DNA from: Mycetocola spongiae
GTDB lineage: Bacteria; Actinomycetota; Actinomycetes; Actinomycetales; Microbacteriaceae
Assembly (NCBI RefSeq): GCF_020424085.1
Contig: NZ_CP080203.1
Coordinates: forward strand, 248,001 to 312,000
Direction: 5' to 3'
DNA: 64,000 nucleotides
Below, in pieces: positions 23,468 through 31,143 of the stretch. The translations under genes and the position numbers were made by a program. The notes beneath the pieces are model-generated. The model saw nothing but the letters and a program-made list of their open reading frames with translations. It did not search any database and was not told where the DNA came from. The stretch's first letter is position 1; each line of letters starts with the position of its first letter.

Positions 23468-24408
23468 CCCTGCTGATTGGAACGCGGGGGAGCGCGCTTG
23501 CGCTCGCCCAGGCCGGCGATATCGCCAACCTGATTACCCGGGTCACCGGCACGGCCACCCGGCTGGTGCCGGTGACCACCCACGGCGATATCAGCCGGGA
23601 GTCGCTTGCGAGCCTCGGTGGCACCGGGGTTTTTGCCTCGGCCCTGCGCGAGTTTATGCTGCGCGGCGAGTGTGACCTCGTGGTGCACTCGCTGAAGGAC
23701 CTGCCCACGGCCGCCTATCCCGGGCTGTCGATCGGGGCGATTCCGGCGCGTGCCGATGCGCGCGATGCGCTGTGTGCGCGCGATGGTCTCACCCTGGACA
23801 CGCTCCCGGCGGGGGCCCGCGTGGGCACCGGTTCGCCGCGGCGGGCAGCGCAGGTGCGCGAGCGCCGCCCGGATATCGAGGTGCTGGATATCCGCGGCAA
23901 CGTGGATACCCGCCTCGGCTTTGTCTCCTCCGGCGAGATGGACGCCGTGGTGCTGGCCGCCGCGGGCCTGGGCCGGCTGGGGCGCACAGCCGCGATCACC
24001 GAGTATTTTGAGTTGGATGTCTGGCCCGGCGCGCCCGCACAGGGGGCGCTGGGTATCGAGGTGCGCACCGAGAGCCTCGGGGGCGATCCCGCCTCCGCCT
24101 CGCTGCGCGCGGCCCTCGCCGCGATCGAGGACACCGGGGCGCATGCCGCCGCGGTGGCCGAGCGCGCGGTCCTGGCCCGCCTGGAGGCGGGCTGCGCCGC
24201 GCCGATCGGTGCCCATGCCGAGGTGCGCGAATCCTCCCTGTTCCTGCGTGCCGCCGTCTATGCACCCGATGGCAGCGAGCGGCTGATTCTCGACCGCGAG
24301 AGCGCGCTGCCCGTGGCCGATCTGCACGTAGCCGCGTTTGCGCTGGGCCGCGCCCTGGCCGAGGACCTGCTTGCCGCGGGTGCCGACCGGATTGCGCCGC
24401 TGAACTAG
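23464..24408 (+). CDS. hemC: porphobilinogen deaminase (hydroxymethylbilane synthase)
   Basis: 314 aa from a GTG overlapping the hemH stop. Polymerises four porphobilinogens. The dipyrromethane cofactor is attached through Cys244 in LEAGCAAPIGAHAEV. Conserved substrate-binding segments LVVHSLKDLPT (72-82) and GTGSPRRAAQ (121-130) are intact. Normal length. The stop shares one base with the hemD start. Confidence 0.97.
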   Translation: MTLLIGTRGSALALAQAGDIANLITRVTGTATRLVPVTTHGDISRESLASLGGTGVFASALREFMLRGECDLVVHSLKDLPTAAYPGLSIGAIPARADARDALCARDGLTLDTLPAGARVGTGSPRRAAQVRERRPDIEVLDIRGNVDTRLGFVSSGEMDAVVLAAAGLGRLGRTAAITEYFELDVWPGAPAQGALGIEVRTESLGGDPASASLRAALAAIEDTGAHAAAVAERAVLARLEAGCAAPIGAHAEVRESSLFLRAAVYAPDGSERLILDRESALPVADLHVAAFALGRALAEDLLAAGADRIAPLN

Positions 24409-25193
24409 TGGCTATTACCTCCACGCCCCCGGGCCCGCTGCACGGAAAGAGCATCCTGATTCCGCGCGGCGGGCGCTGGGGTGTGGCCGTTTATGAAACG
24501 CTGCGCTCGCGCGGGGCACTCCCGGTGCTTGCCCCGCTGATCGATTTTGCCCCCGCGCGCGATACCGTCGCGCTGGACTATGCGCTGTATCGCCTCGAGG
24601 CGGGGGAGTTTGACTGGGTCACCGTGACCAGCGCCACCACCGTGGGGATCCTGCGCGGCCGCGGTGTGCGCATTCCCGCGGGCACGCGCATCGCGGCCGT
24701 GGGGGAGCCCACGCGGGATGCGCTTGAGGCCGGCCGGTTCGGCGTGGATCTGCTGCCCGCGAGCGATCACTCCGCGCGCGGCATGGTCGCGGAGTTCCGG
24801 GCGCGCGATATCCCCGCGGGTCGGGTGCTCACGCTGTCCTCGGAGATTGCCCGGCCCACGCTGGTGGACGGGCTGCGTGCCGCGGGTCATACCGTGGAGG
24901 CGGTCACGAGCTATCGCACGATTCCCGTGAACCTGAGCGCCGAGGTGATCGCGGATCTGGCCGCGGGCCGAATCGACGCGATCCTGCTCACCTCGGGCAG
25001 CGTGGCCGCGGGTCTTGCCGCCCAGGCCACGTGCCATCCGGATACGGTGCTGGCCGCGATCGGTGACCGTACCGCGGAGGATGCCCGGGCCCGGGGCCTG
25101 AACGTGGCCGTGGAATCGAGCCGACAGAGCGTGGCGGGATTGATTGCCGCGCTGGAAGAGTTTTATGCAGCTCCCGAAGGAGAAAAATCTTGA
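24408..25193 (+). CDS. hemD: uroporphyrinogen-III synthase
   Basis: 261 aa from GTG 24408, which uses the last base of the hemC stop. Two-lobed HemD fold; sequence conservation in this family is low. Recognisable pieces are the N-terminal [44 protein letters not shown] and, in the second lobe, [12 protein letters not shown] and [16 protein letters not shown]. Its place between hemC and hemB confirms the role: cyclisation of hydroxymethylbilane with D-ring inversion. Confidence 0.92.
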   Translation: MAITSTPPGPLHGKSILIPRGGRWGVAVYETLRSRGALPVLAPLIDFAPARDTVALDYALYRLEAGEFDWVTVTSATTVGILRGRGVRIPAGTRIAAVGEPTRDALEAGRFGVDLLPASDHSARGMVAEFRARDIPAGRVLTLSSEIARPTLVDGLRAAGHTVEAVTSYRTIPVNLSAEVIADLAAGRIDAILLTSGSVAAGLAAQATCHPDTVLAAIGDRTAEDARARGLNVAVESSRQSVAGLIAALEEFYAAPEGEKS

Positions 25194-26164
25194 TTACCCC
25201 CGATATTCGTCCGCGTCGCCTGCGCCAGTCGCCCGCGATGCGCCGCCTCGTCTCCGAGACCCGCGTGCATCCCGCGCAGCTGGTGCTGCCGCTATTTGTG
25301 CGCGAGGATATCGCGGGGGAGGTGCCGATCTCCTCGATGCCCGGGGTATCCCAGCACGACCTGGACTCGCTGCGGCGCACGGCCGTGGCCGCGGCCGAGG
25401 CCGGCGTGGGCGGCGTGATGCTCTTTGGTATTCCCGAGGTGCGGGACGCCCACGGTTCGCAGGCGAGTGATCCCGAGGGCATCCTGCAGGTGGCCACCCG
25501 GGCGCTGGTTGCCGAGGTGGGCGATGCGCTGGTGGTGCAGACCGATCTATGCCTGGACGAGTTCACCGATCACGGGCACTGCGGTGTGCTCGACGCCAAC
25601 GGCGCGGTGAATAACGATGCCACGTTGGAGCGCTATGTGGAGATGGCGCTCGCGCAGGCCCGCGCGGGCTCGGCCCTGCTGGGCCTCTCCGGCATGATGG
25701 ATGGCCAGACCGCGGCGGTGCGCGAGGCCCTGGACGGCGCCGGCTTCACCGATACCGCGCTGCTGGCCTATTCCGCCAAATATGCGTCGGCGTTTTATGG
25801 CCCGTTCCGCGAGGCCGTGGACTCGCAGTTGCAGGGGGACCGCCGCACGTATCAGCTGGATCCCGGCAACCGCCGCGAGGGCATGCGCGAGACCCTGATT
25901 GATCTCGCCGAGGGTGCCGATATCGTGATGGTGAAGCCCGCGATGAGCTATCTGGATGTGCTCTCCGATGTGGCCGCCGCGAGCGAGGTGCCCGTGTGGG
26001 CGTATCAGGTCTCGGGCGAATACGCCATGATTGAGGCGGCGGCCGCCCGGGGCTGGATCGATCGCCGCCGCGCGATCGAGGAATCGGTCACGGGCATCCG
26101 CCGCGCGGGTGCCGACGCGGTTCTTACCTATTGGGCCACCGAACTTGCCGGCTGGCTGCGCTAA
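25190..26164 (+). CDS. hemB: delta-aminolevulinic acid dehydratase (porphobilinogen synthase)
   Basis: 324 aa from a TTG at 25190 preceded by GAAGGAG and overlapping the hemD stop. Schiff-base lysines are Lys197 ([13 protein letters not shown]) and Lys249 ([10 protein letters not shown]). The metal-site stretch [16 protein letters not shown] keeps Cys121 and Cys131 but has Asp at the position of the middle cysteine of strict zinc enzymes, so the metal requirement is not obvious. Condenses two 5-aminolevulinates to porphobilinogen. Confidence 0.97.
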   Translation: MITPDIRPRRLRQSPAMRRLVSETRVHPAQLVLPLFVREDIAGEVPISSMPGVSQHDLDSLRRTAVAAAEAGVGGVMLFGIPEVRDAHGSQASDPEGILQVATRALVAEVGDALVVQTDLCLDEFTDHGHCGVLDANGAVNNDATLERYVEMALAQARAGSALLGLSGMMDGQTAAVREALDGAGFTDTALLAYSAKYASAFYGPFREAVDSQLQGDRRTYQLDPGNRREGMRETLIDLAEGADIVMVKPAMSYLDVLSDVAAASEVPVWAYQVSGEYAMIEAAAARGWIDRRRAIEESVTGIRRAGADAVLTYWATELAGWLR

Positions 26165-26191
26165 ACCTTTCACCCTTCTGTGAGGCAGATA

Positions 26192-27526
26192 ATGACGATG
26201 ACACCCCGGAGTAACTCCGAACTTTTTGAGCGCGCCAAGGCCGCGATTCCCGGCGGCGTGAACTCGCCCGTGCGCGCCTTTGGCTCGGTGGGGGGTACCC
26301 CGCGTTTCCTCGTTTCCGCGAGTGGCGCGCGCGTGACCGATGCCGATGGCGTGGACTATGTGGACCTGGTGGGCTCCTGGGGGCCCGCGATCCTGGGCCA
26401 TGCGCAGCCCGATGTGGTGCGTGCCGTGCAGGAGGCCGCCGCGCGCGGGCTCTCCTTCGGGGCGTCCACCCCCGCCGAGACCGAGCTGGCCGAGCTGGTG
26501 GAGGCCCGGGTCACGGCGCATGGTATGAGCCCGGTGGAGAAGGTGCGCCTGGTATCCACGGGTACCGAGGCCACGATGACGGCGATCAGGCTCGCGCGCG
26601 GTTTCACCGGCCGCGAGCTGCTGGTGAAATTTGCCGGTCACTATCACGGCCACTCCGATGGGCTGCTCGCGCAGGCGGGTTCGGGCCTGGCCACGCTGGC
26701 GCTGCCGGGTTCGGCGGGAGTGACCGAGGCCACCGCGGCGCAGACGCTGGTGGTGCCCTATAACGATCCCGAGGCGCTGCGCGCGGTTTTTGCCGAGCAC
26801 GGCGAGAATATTGCCGCGGTGATCACGGAGGCCGCGGCCGCAAATATGGGTGTGCTGCCGCCCGAGCCCGGGTTTAATGCCGAGCTGACGCGGATCGCGC
26901 ATGAGCACGGTGCGTTGGTGATCCTGGACGAGGTGCTTACCGGTTTCCGCGTGCACCCGGCCGGCTATTGGGGGCTGTCGGTGAGCGAGGGCGAGATGTA
27001 TGTGCCCGATCTGTTTACCTTTGGCAAGGTCATCGGCGGCGGCATGCCGCTGGCAGCGCTGGGTGGCCGCGCCGATGTGATGGATCATCTGGCGCCGCTG
27101 GGCCCGGTCTATCAGGCGGGAACCCTCTCGGGCAATCCGGTGGCGGTGGCCGCGGGTATCGCCACGTTGGAGCGCGCAACCGGGGAGGTTTATGCACACC
27201 TGAATGCGGTGGCGGCGACGCTCGCTACGGAGGTCTCGGAGGCGCTGAGTGCCGCGGGCGTGACCCATGTGGTGCAGCGCGCGGGCAACCTGTTTAGCTT
27301 TGTTTTTGCGCCCACCGCCCCGCGCACCTATGCCGAGGCGCAGGCGCAGGAGGTCTTCCGCTATGCCCCGTTCTTCCATGCAATGCTCAACGCGGGTGTC
27401 TCGCTGCCGCCGAGCGTATTTGAGGCCTGGTTTGTCTCGGCCGCGCACGATGAGGAGGCCCTCGCGGTGATCCGCGCCGCGCTTCCCGCCGCGGCCCGCG
27501 CGGCGGCGGAGGCCGTGGCCCCCTAG
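26192..27526 (+). CDS. hemL: glutamate-1-semialdehyde 2,1-aminomutase
   Basis: 444 aa from ATG 26192 (GAGG seven bases upstream); a GTG at 26180 is an alternative. PLP-dependent class III aminotransferase fold. PLP lysine is Lys279 in [12 protein letters not shown]; the N-terminal [12 protein letters not shown] and the [18 protein letters not shown] block are diagnostic for HemL. It completes ALA synthesis from the hemA product and is the last gene of the operon, followed by a hairpin. Confidence 0.97.
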   Translation: MTMTPRSNSELFERAKAAIPGGVNSPVRAFGSVGGTPRFLVSASGARVTDADGVDYVDLVGSWGPAILGHAQPDVVRAVQEAAARGLSFGASTPAETELAELVEARVTAHGMSPVEKVRLVSTGTEATMTAIRLARGFTGRELLVKFAGHYHGHSDGLLAQAGSGLATLALPGSAGVTEATAAQTLVVPYNDPEALRAVFAEHGENIAAVITEAAAANMGVLPPEPGFNAELTRIAHEHGALVILDEVLTGFRVHPAGYWGLSVSEGEMYVPDLFTFGKVIGGGMPLAALGGRADVMDHLAPLGPVYQAGTLSGNPVAVAAGIATLERATGEVYAHLNAVAATLATEVSEALSAAGVTHVVQRAGNLFSFVFAPTAPRTYAEAQAQEVFRYAPFFHAMLNAGVSLPPSVFEAWFVSAAHDEEALAVIRAALPAAARAAAEAVAP

Positions 27527-27538
27527 CCTCGGCGGCAG

Positions 27539-27581
27539 GTTCCCGGGTGTGCGCGGCCCCTCGCCGGGCGCACCCGGGAAC
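27539..27581 (+). terminator. hairpin after the hem operon
   Basis: Perfect 11-bp stem GTTCCCGGGTG / CACCCGGGAAC (27539-27549 and 27571-27581) begins 12 bp after the hemL stop. The 21-nt GC-rich loop can pair internally. No T tract. Confidence 0.65.
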
Positions 27582-27786
27582 TCGCCCGCCCCGGCACCGG
27601 GGCGACACGCGGGATCGCAAAACCCTGCCTGCGCGCGCCACGCCGCGGATTCCGCGCCCGCCGCGGCGTGTTGAAATGACGGCCGAGATTTCCGTGGCAA
27701 TTGGTCAAAACGGGTCCATAACCTGTTGTAGACTAGACACGTTCCAAACGGGAAACATTCTCGCCGGAGCATATAGTTCAATATTT

Positions 27787-27859
27787 GGGTCTGTGGCGCA
27801 GCTGGTAGCGCACCTGCATGGCATGCAGGGGGTCGGGGGTTCGAGTCCCCCCAGATCCA
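27787..27859 (+). tRNA. tRNA-Ala(GGC)
   Basis: A 73-nt cloverleaf. Acceptor stem GGGTCTG/CAGATCC, anticodon arm CCTGC-ATGGCAT-GCAGG with anticodon GGC at the loop centre, and T arm GGGGG-TTCGAGT-CCCCC. The acceptor contains the G3-U70 wobble pair that is the alanine identity element, which confirms the call. CCA is not encoded exactly (the sequence continues CCCA after discriminator A). Confidence 0.95.
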
Positions 27860-27872
27860 CCCAGAATAAAAG

Positions 27873-27904
27873 CACCCCGCGTCCTCGGATGCGGGGTGGT
27901 TTTT
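27873..27904 (+). terminator. intrinsic terminator after tRNA-Ala
   Basis: Stem CACCCCGC / GCGGGGTG with a 10-nt loop, followed by GTTTTT. It starts 13 bp past the tRNA. Confidence 0.9.
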
Positions 27905-28325
27905 GTGCCGGCATGGCCGCGGCCTTCCGCGATCCCGACCGGCACGCGCGCAACCGCGCCACGCAGCGTAATGCGTGAGTGGCGCGGCAGGGTTAGGGGA
28001 CCCGCGGCGGGATACCCGGTGGCAACGGCACCTGTCCGCACGAGTCCCCGTTGTCGCTTCTCCGGTGCGATCTGACGCGCCCCCGACCCGGCTCGGCCGG
28101 GGTGATCGCCCGCGCCGACCCGGGAATGCGCCCGTATTCCGGGGGATTTTCCCGGAGGGGCTTCCGGAAGGCCCCGGGTGGCACCGTTCGCGGGCCCGCC
28201 GGCGCCCTTGACGCCCGCTGGGCGCATTTTTAGGCTTCTCGAAGCGGGGGCGCCGATTTTGCCGCAGCTCTCCGGGCGGACGGCGCCCGCGATCGCTCCC
28301 GACGGCGGGAAGGAACGCGGAAGCA
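27905..28325. other. gene-poor stretch with an ambiguous hairpin
   Basis: No convincing coding frame on either strand between the tRNA terminator and the leader ORF. At 28202-28231 there is GCGCCC...GGGCGC (or a tighter CGCCC-GCT-GGGCG) followed by ATTTTT, which looks like a terminator on the plus strand. The same place has TTGACG (28208-28213), then 17 bp, then TAGGCT, a passable sigma-70 promoter for the downstream MFS gene. Either reading is possible; if it is a terminator, an unannotated short transcript may end here. Confidence 0.35.
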
Positions 28326-28508
28326 GTGAGCATGATCGCGCAGCATGAGGTCATAATCGACCGACGCTCTCGCGCCGCGGCTGAGGGGAGCCTCGCCCGT
28401 GCCCCTGCGGCTCCTGCCGCGGCCCTCTTCCCTGCGCGCGGAGCGCGGAGGCCGGGAGTGAGCGCCGCGGACCGTTTTTGCGCCTCCCCTGCACCCGGTG
28501 GGCGCTGA
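28326..28508 (+). CDS. possible leader peptide upstream of MFS gene
   Basis: 60-codon frame starting at GTG 28326 (ATG two codons later at 28332) with purine-rich GGAAGGA and GGAAG upstream. It ends in a TGA that shares its last base with the ATG of the transporter gene at 28508 (TGATG), a typical coupling arrangement. The product is basic and Ala/Arg/Pro-rich with no recognised domain. It could be a chance frame in GC-rich DNA; the junction is the main reason to record it. Confidence 0.35.
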   Translation: MSMIAQHEVIIDRRSRAAAEGSLARAPAAPAAALFPARGARRPGVSAADRFCASPAPGGR

Positions 28509-29734
28509 TGGTTGCGCGGGGGAGGGAGCGGAGCATTCTGGCGCTTATGCTGCTGGACGGTATTCAATCCACGGCGCTGATTCTGCTCTTTCCCTTCCTA
28601 ATTTTTGGCCGCGCGGGCGATCCTCCGAACGGGGTCTTCGGTGCGGCCCCAATCGCCGCGGGGCTCGCGCTGGGGATCCTCGGAACGCTGCTGGTGGGCC
28701 GCCTGGTCGACCGGCACGTGGCGCCGGGAGTGCTGCAACTGCTGCAGATTTCGCAGGCGGCCTGCATCCTCGGGCTGATCCTCGGTGCCCTCTGCGGGCA
28801 ATTTTTGCTGCTGAACGTCATGGGGATGCTGGCGGTGGCGCTGGCCCGCTCGGTGGGTCCCGCGAAAGACCGGATCCGCGCGGAGTTCATTGGTCCCGAG
28901 CGGCGCACGCTTTTTAACGCGGAGGTTCGCCGTTATTTTCTTCTGGTGAACGAGGCCGTGGCCGCGCTCTGCACGCTCACCCTCAGCGTTATCCCCGCGC
29001 GGTATTGGTCGCTCCCGCTCCTCCTCTCGCTGGCCTGTATCGCCGCCTCGGTCGCGGTGGCGAGTTCCCTCGCGGCCCAGGCGGCCCCGCGCGGGACGGG
29101 CCCCATCGCCGCGGGAGAAAAACTCCCCCGGAGCGTGCGCTCCCCACTCGCGGTCGGCCTGATCGTGGTGGGCCTCCTGGGCCTGGCTTCCGCACTGCCC
29201 ACGGTGGGTTTGGCCGCCTGGCTTTCCGCGTCCCACCGCTATGGTCCCTGGCTCATTACCGTGGCGGGTCTGGTGAGCCTGGGCTGTGACTTCTTTTTTA
29301 TCCGATTCCTCGGACTCACACTCGTGAAGCGGCCCGATCGGTGGAGGAGGATTCACCGGCTCGGGGGACTGCTGATGATCGGGGCCGCCCTCGGAACCGC
29401 GGCCGCGGTGAACTCGGGCCACGCGGGCGCCCAGGTGGCTCTGCTCCTTTTGGCCATGCTCTGTGCCACGCTCGCCTATTCGGTCTCCACCATGCTGGCC
29501 ATGGAGATTCAATTTGGGTTTGGCTCCGCCGCTGCCCGCGGCCGAATCGCGTCCTATACCAGGGTGAGTTCGGTGGCGGCGATGGCCCTGGCCTCATGGC
29601 TGGCCCCCGGGGTATTCCTCGCCAATTGGGTATGCCTCGTGGCGATACTCGCGGCCGGGGTGGCGCTGTGTGTAGTGCCCGGAGGGCTGAGCGCCGCCTG
29701 GACATCCCTCGCCCCTCCGCGGGACCCCGCATAA
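28508..29734 (+). CDS. MFS-like multi-spanning transporter
   Basis: 408 aa from ATG 28508; an in-frame TTG at 28478 is possible. About twelve hydrophobic segments are visible; the loop LVGRLVDRHVAPG after the second helix fits MFS motif A, and a basic loop (KRPDRWRRIHRLGG) sits near residue 290. No binding signature identifies the substrate. Weak ribosome site, so translation may depend on the short upstream ORF. Convergent with ddh and sharing a bidirectional terminator with it. Confidence 0.75.
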   Translation: MVARGRERSILALMLLDGIQSTALILLFPFLIFGRAGDPPNGVFGAAPIAAGLALGILGTLLVGRLVDRHVAPGVLQLLQISQAACILGLILGALCGQFLLLNVMGMLAVALARSVGPAKDRIRAEFIGPERRTLFNAEVRRYFLLVNEAVAALCTLTLSVIPARYWSLPLLLSLACIAASVAVASSLAAQAAPRGTGPIAAGEKLPRSVRSPLAVGLIVVGLLGLASALPTVGLAAWLSASHRYGPWLITVAGLVSLGCDFFFIRFLGLTLVKRPDRWRRIHRLGGLLMIGAALGTAAAVNSGHAGAQVALLLLAMLCATLAYSVSTMLAMEIQFGFGSAAARGRIASYTRVSSVAAMALASWLAPGVFLANWVCLVAILAAGVALCVVPGGLSAAWTSLAPPRDPA

Positions 29735-29737
29735 GCG

Positions 29738-29800
29738 AACCGGGCCCGGGTCGGCATCCCGCGTTGGCACCGGGGCGCCAACGCGGGGCCCCGCCCGGTT
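29738..29800. terminator. bidirectional terminator between MFS gene and ddh
   Basis: Nested inverted repeats: outer AACCGGGC / GCCCGGTT (29738-29745, 29793-29800) and a perfect inner 11-bp stem CCCGCGTTGGC / GCCAACGCGGG (29758-29768, 29777-29787) with an 8-nt loop. It fills the gap between two convergent stops. Confidence 0.75.
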
Positions 29801-30789
29801 TAGAGCAGCTCGGCGCGCAGCTGCGCGGGGGACTTGGGGGAGAGCAGCGCGGGCGGGACGTCAAAGACGGTGTGTGCGCCGATGCTGCCGCGGGCATTCA
29901 GCCGGGCGCAGGCGCGGGCATAGGCCACGAGCACGCTCGCGGTGAACTCGGGGTTGCTGCCGAGTTCCAGGCGGTATTCGATCACCTGGCTATTGCCGGT
30001 GCCGGATTCGCCGCCGCGGATCACAAAACCGCCGTGTGGCATCGCCGCATGATTGGCCGCGAGTTCCTCGGCGGAAATCACCGTGACCGTGGTGTCATAA
30101 TCGGCAAAATAATTGGGCATCGAGGTGATTGCGGCGGTCACTGCCGCGGCATCCGCGCCCTCCTCCAGCACCACAAAACACTCGCGCACGTGCTTTTCGC
30201 GCGTGCTCAACTCGGGACGTTCCCCGGCCCGCACGCGGGCGATGGCCTCCTCCGAGGGGATCGTATACTGCACGCCGCCCGCCACCCCGGGCACCCGGCG
30301 AATGGCATCGGAGTGGCCCTGGCTCAGGCCGCGACCCCAAAACGTATAGGTATCACCCTCGGGCAGCAGCGCCTCACCAAAGAGGCGATTCAGCGAAAAC
30401 ATGCCCGGATCCCAGCCCACCGAGATCAGCGCCGTGGTGCCGGCCGCGCGGGCCGGGGCATCCACCGCATCAAAATACTCCGGGATGCGGGCGTGGGTAT
30501 CAAAACTATCCACGGTGTTAAAGCGCGCGGCCAGCGCGGGGCCCTGCGCCGGCAGATCATCCTTGGAACCGCCACACAGGATCAGCACGTCGATGCGATC
30601 GGCCCAGTCCTCCAGCGCGTCCAGGGAGTGCACCGCGGTGGAGGGAAAATGCGGGATCAGGCCCGCGGGATCGCGCCGGGTAAACACCCCCACGGTGTCC
30701 AGATCGGCGTTCTGGGCCAGCGCAATTTCCACGCCCCGCCCCAGATTGCCATAACCAACGATGCCGACGCGGATGGGCTGTTCACTCAC
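29800..30789 (-). CDS. ddh: meso-diaminopimelate D-dehydrogenase
   Basis: 329 aa. Reversible NADPH-dependent one-step conversion of tetrahydrodipicolinate to meso-DAP, a short route to lysine and cell-wall DAP. The N-terminal Rossmann motif is VGIVGYGNLGRGVE; the family's substrate-binding blocks are LISVGWDPGMFSLNRL, WGRGLSQGHSDAIRRVPGV and the late SNPEFTASVLVAYARA. Length equals that of known Ddh enzymes. The gene stands alone between the bidirectional terminator and the DUF427 gene. Confidence 0.95.
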   Translation of the reverse strand: MSEQPIRVGIVGYGNLGRGVEIALAQNADLDTVGVFTRRDPAGLIPHFPSTAVHSLDALEDWADRIDVLILCGGSKDDLPAQGPALAARFNTVDSFDTHARIPEYFDAVDAPARAAGTTALISVGWDPGMFSLNRLFGEALLPEGDTYTFWGRGLSQGHSDAIRRVPGVAGGVQYTIPSEEAIARVRAGERPELSTREKHVRECFVVLEEGADAAAVTAAITSMPNYFADYDTTVTVISAEELAANHAAMPHGGFVIRGGESGTGNSQVIEYRLELGSNPEFTASVLVAYARACARLNARGSIGAHTVFDVPPALLSPKSPAQLRAELL

Positions 30790-30840
30790 AGTGCTGTACT
30801 CCCGAGATTAGAGAAACGAACTAACCTCTCACGTTAGTGC

Positions 30841-31143
30841 CTAGTCGAGCACACTCACGGCGGGATCAAACGCAATATAGCCCGCAAAATCGCGACCCAC
30901 CCGTTCCAGCGATGCCGGATACGGCCGGGGATAGCTCCACGCCAGGTCGGTCTGGGGCTCGCCCGCGATCAGCACCGAATAATACTGGGCGTCACCCTTC
31001 CACCCGCACGTATAGGCCGTGGGGCTCTCGATAAAAAGGCCCGGAGTGAGGCTCGCGGGCGGAAAATACCAGTTGCCCTCGATGCGCACCAGGTCCTCCG
31101 CCGGGGCCTCCGCCAAAACCGTGTCCCGCAAAACAGCCCTCAT
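30841..31143 (-). CDS. DUF427 domain protein
   Basis: 100 aa. The sequence is a typical single DUF427 (nucleotidyltransferase-like beta) domain: VRIEGNWYFP, YTCGWKGDAQYYSV and AWSYPRPYPASLERVGRDFAGYIAFDP. The cellular role of this family is not established. The ATG overlaps the stop of the ABC-2 permease gene (ATGA), so it is co-translated with the transporter operon. Confidence 0.88.
   Translation of the reverse strand: MRAVLRDTVLAEAPAEDLVRIEGNWYFPPASLTPGLFIESPTAYTCGWKGDAQYYSVLIAGEPQTDLAWSYPRPYPASLERVGRDFAGYIAFDPAVSVLD

Noticed and set aside
28326-28508. Confident small protein gene before the MFS gene
   Set aside because: Kept only as a low-confidence feature: composition is that of random GC-rich DNA and no domain is visible.
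25547-28567. Uninterrupted minus-strand frame of about 1000 codons across hemB, hemL and the tRNA
   Set aside because: It is antisense to clear genes with intact catalytic motifs and to a tRNA; its translation is low-complexity Arg/Gly/His-rich, typical of the shadow frame of GC-rich coding DNA.
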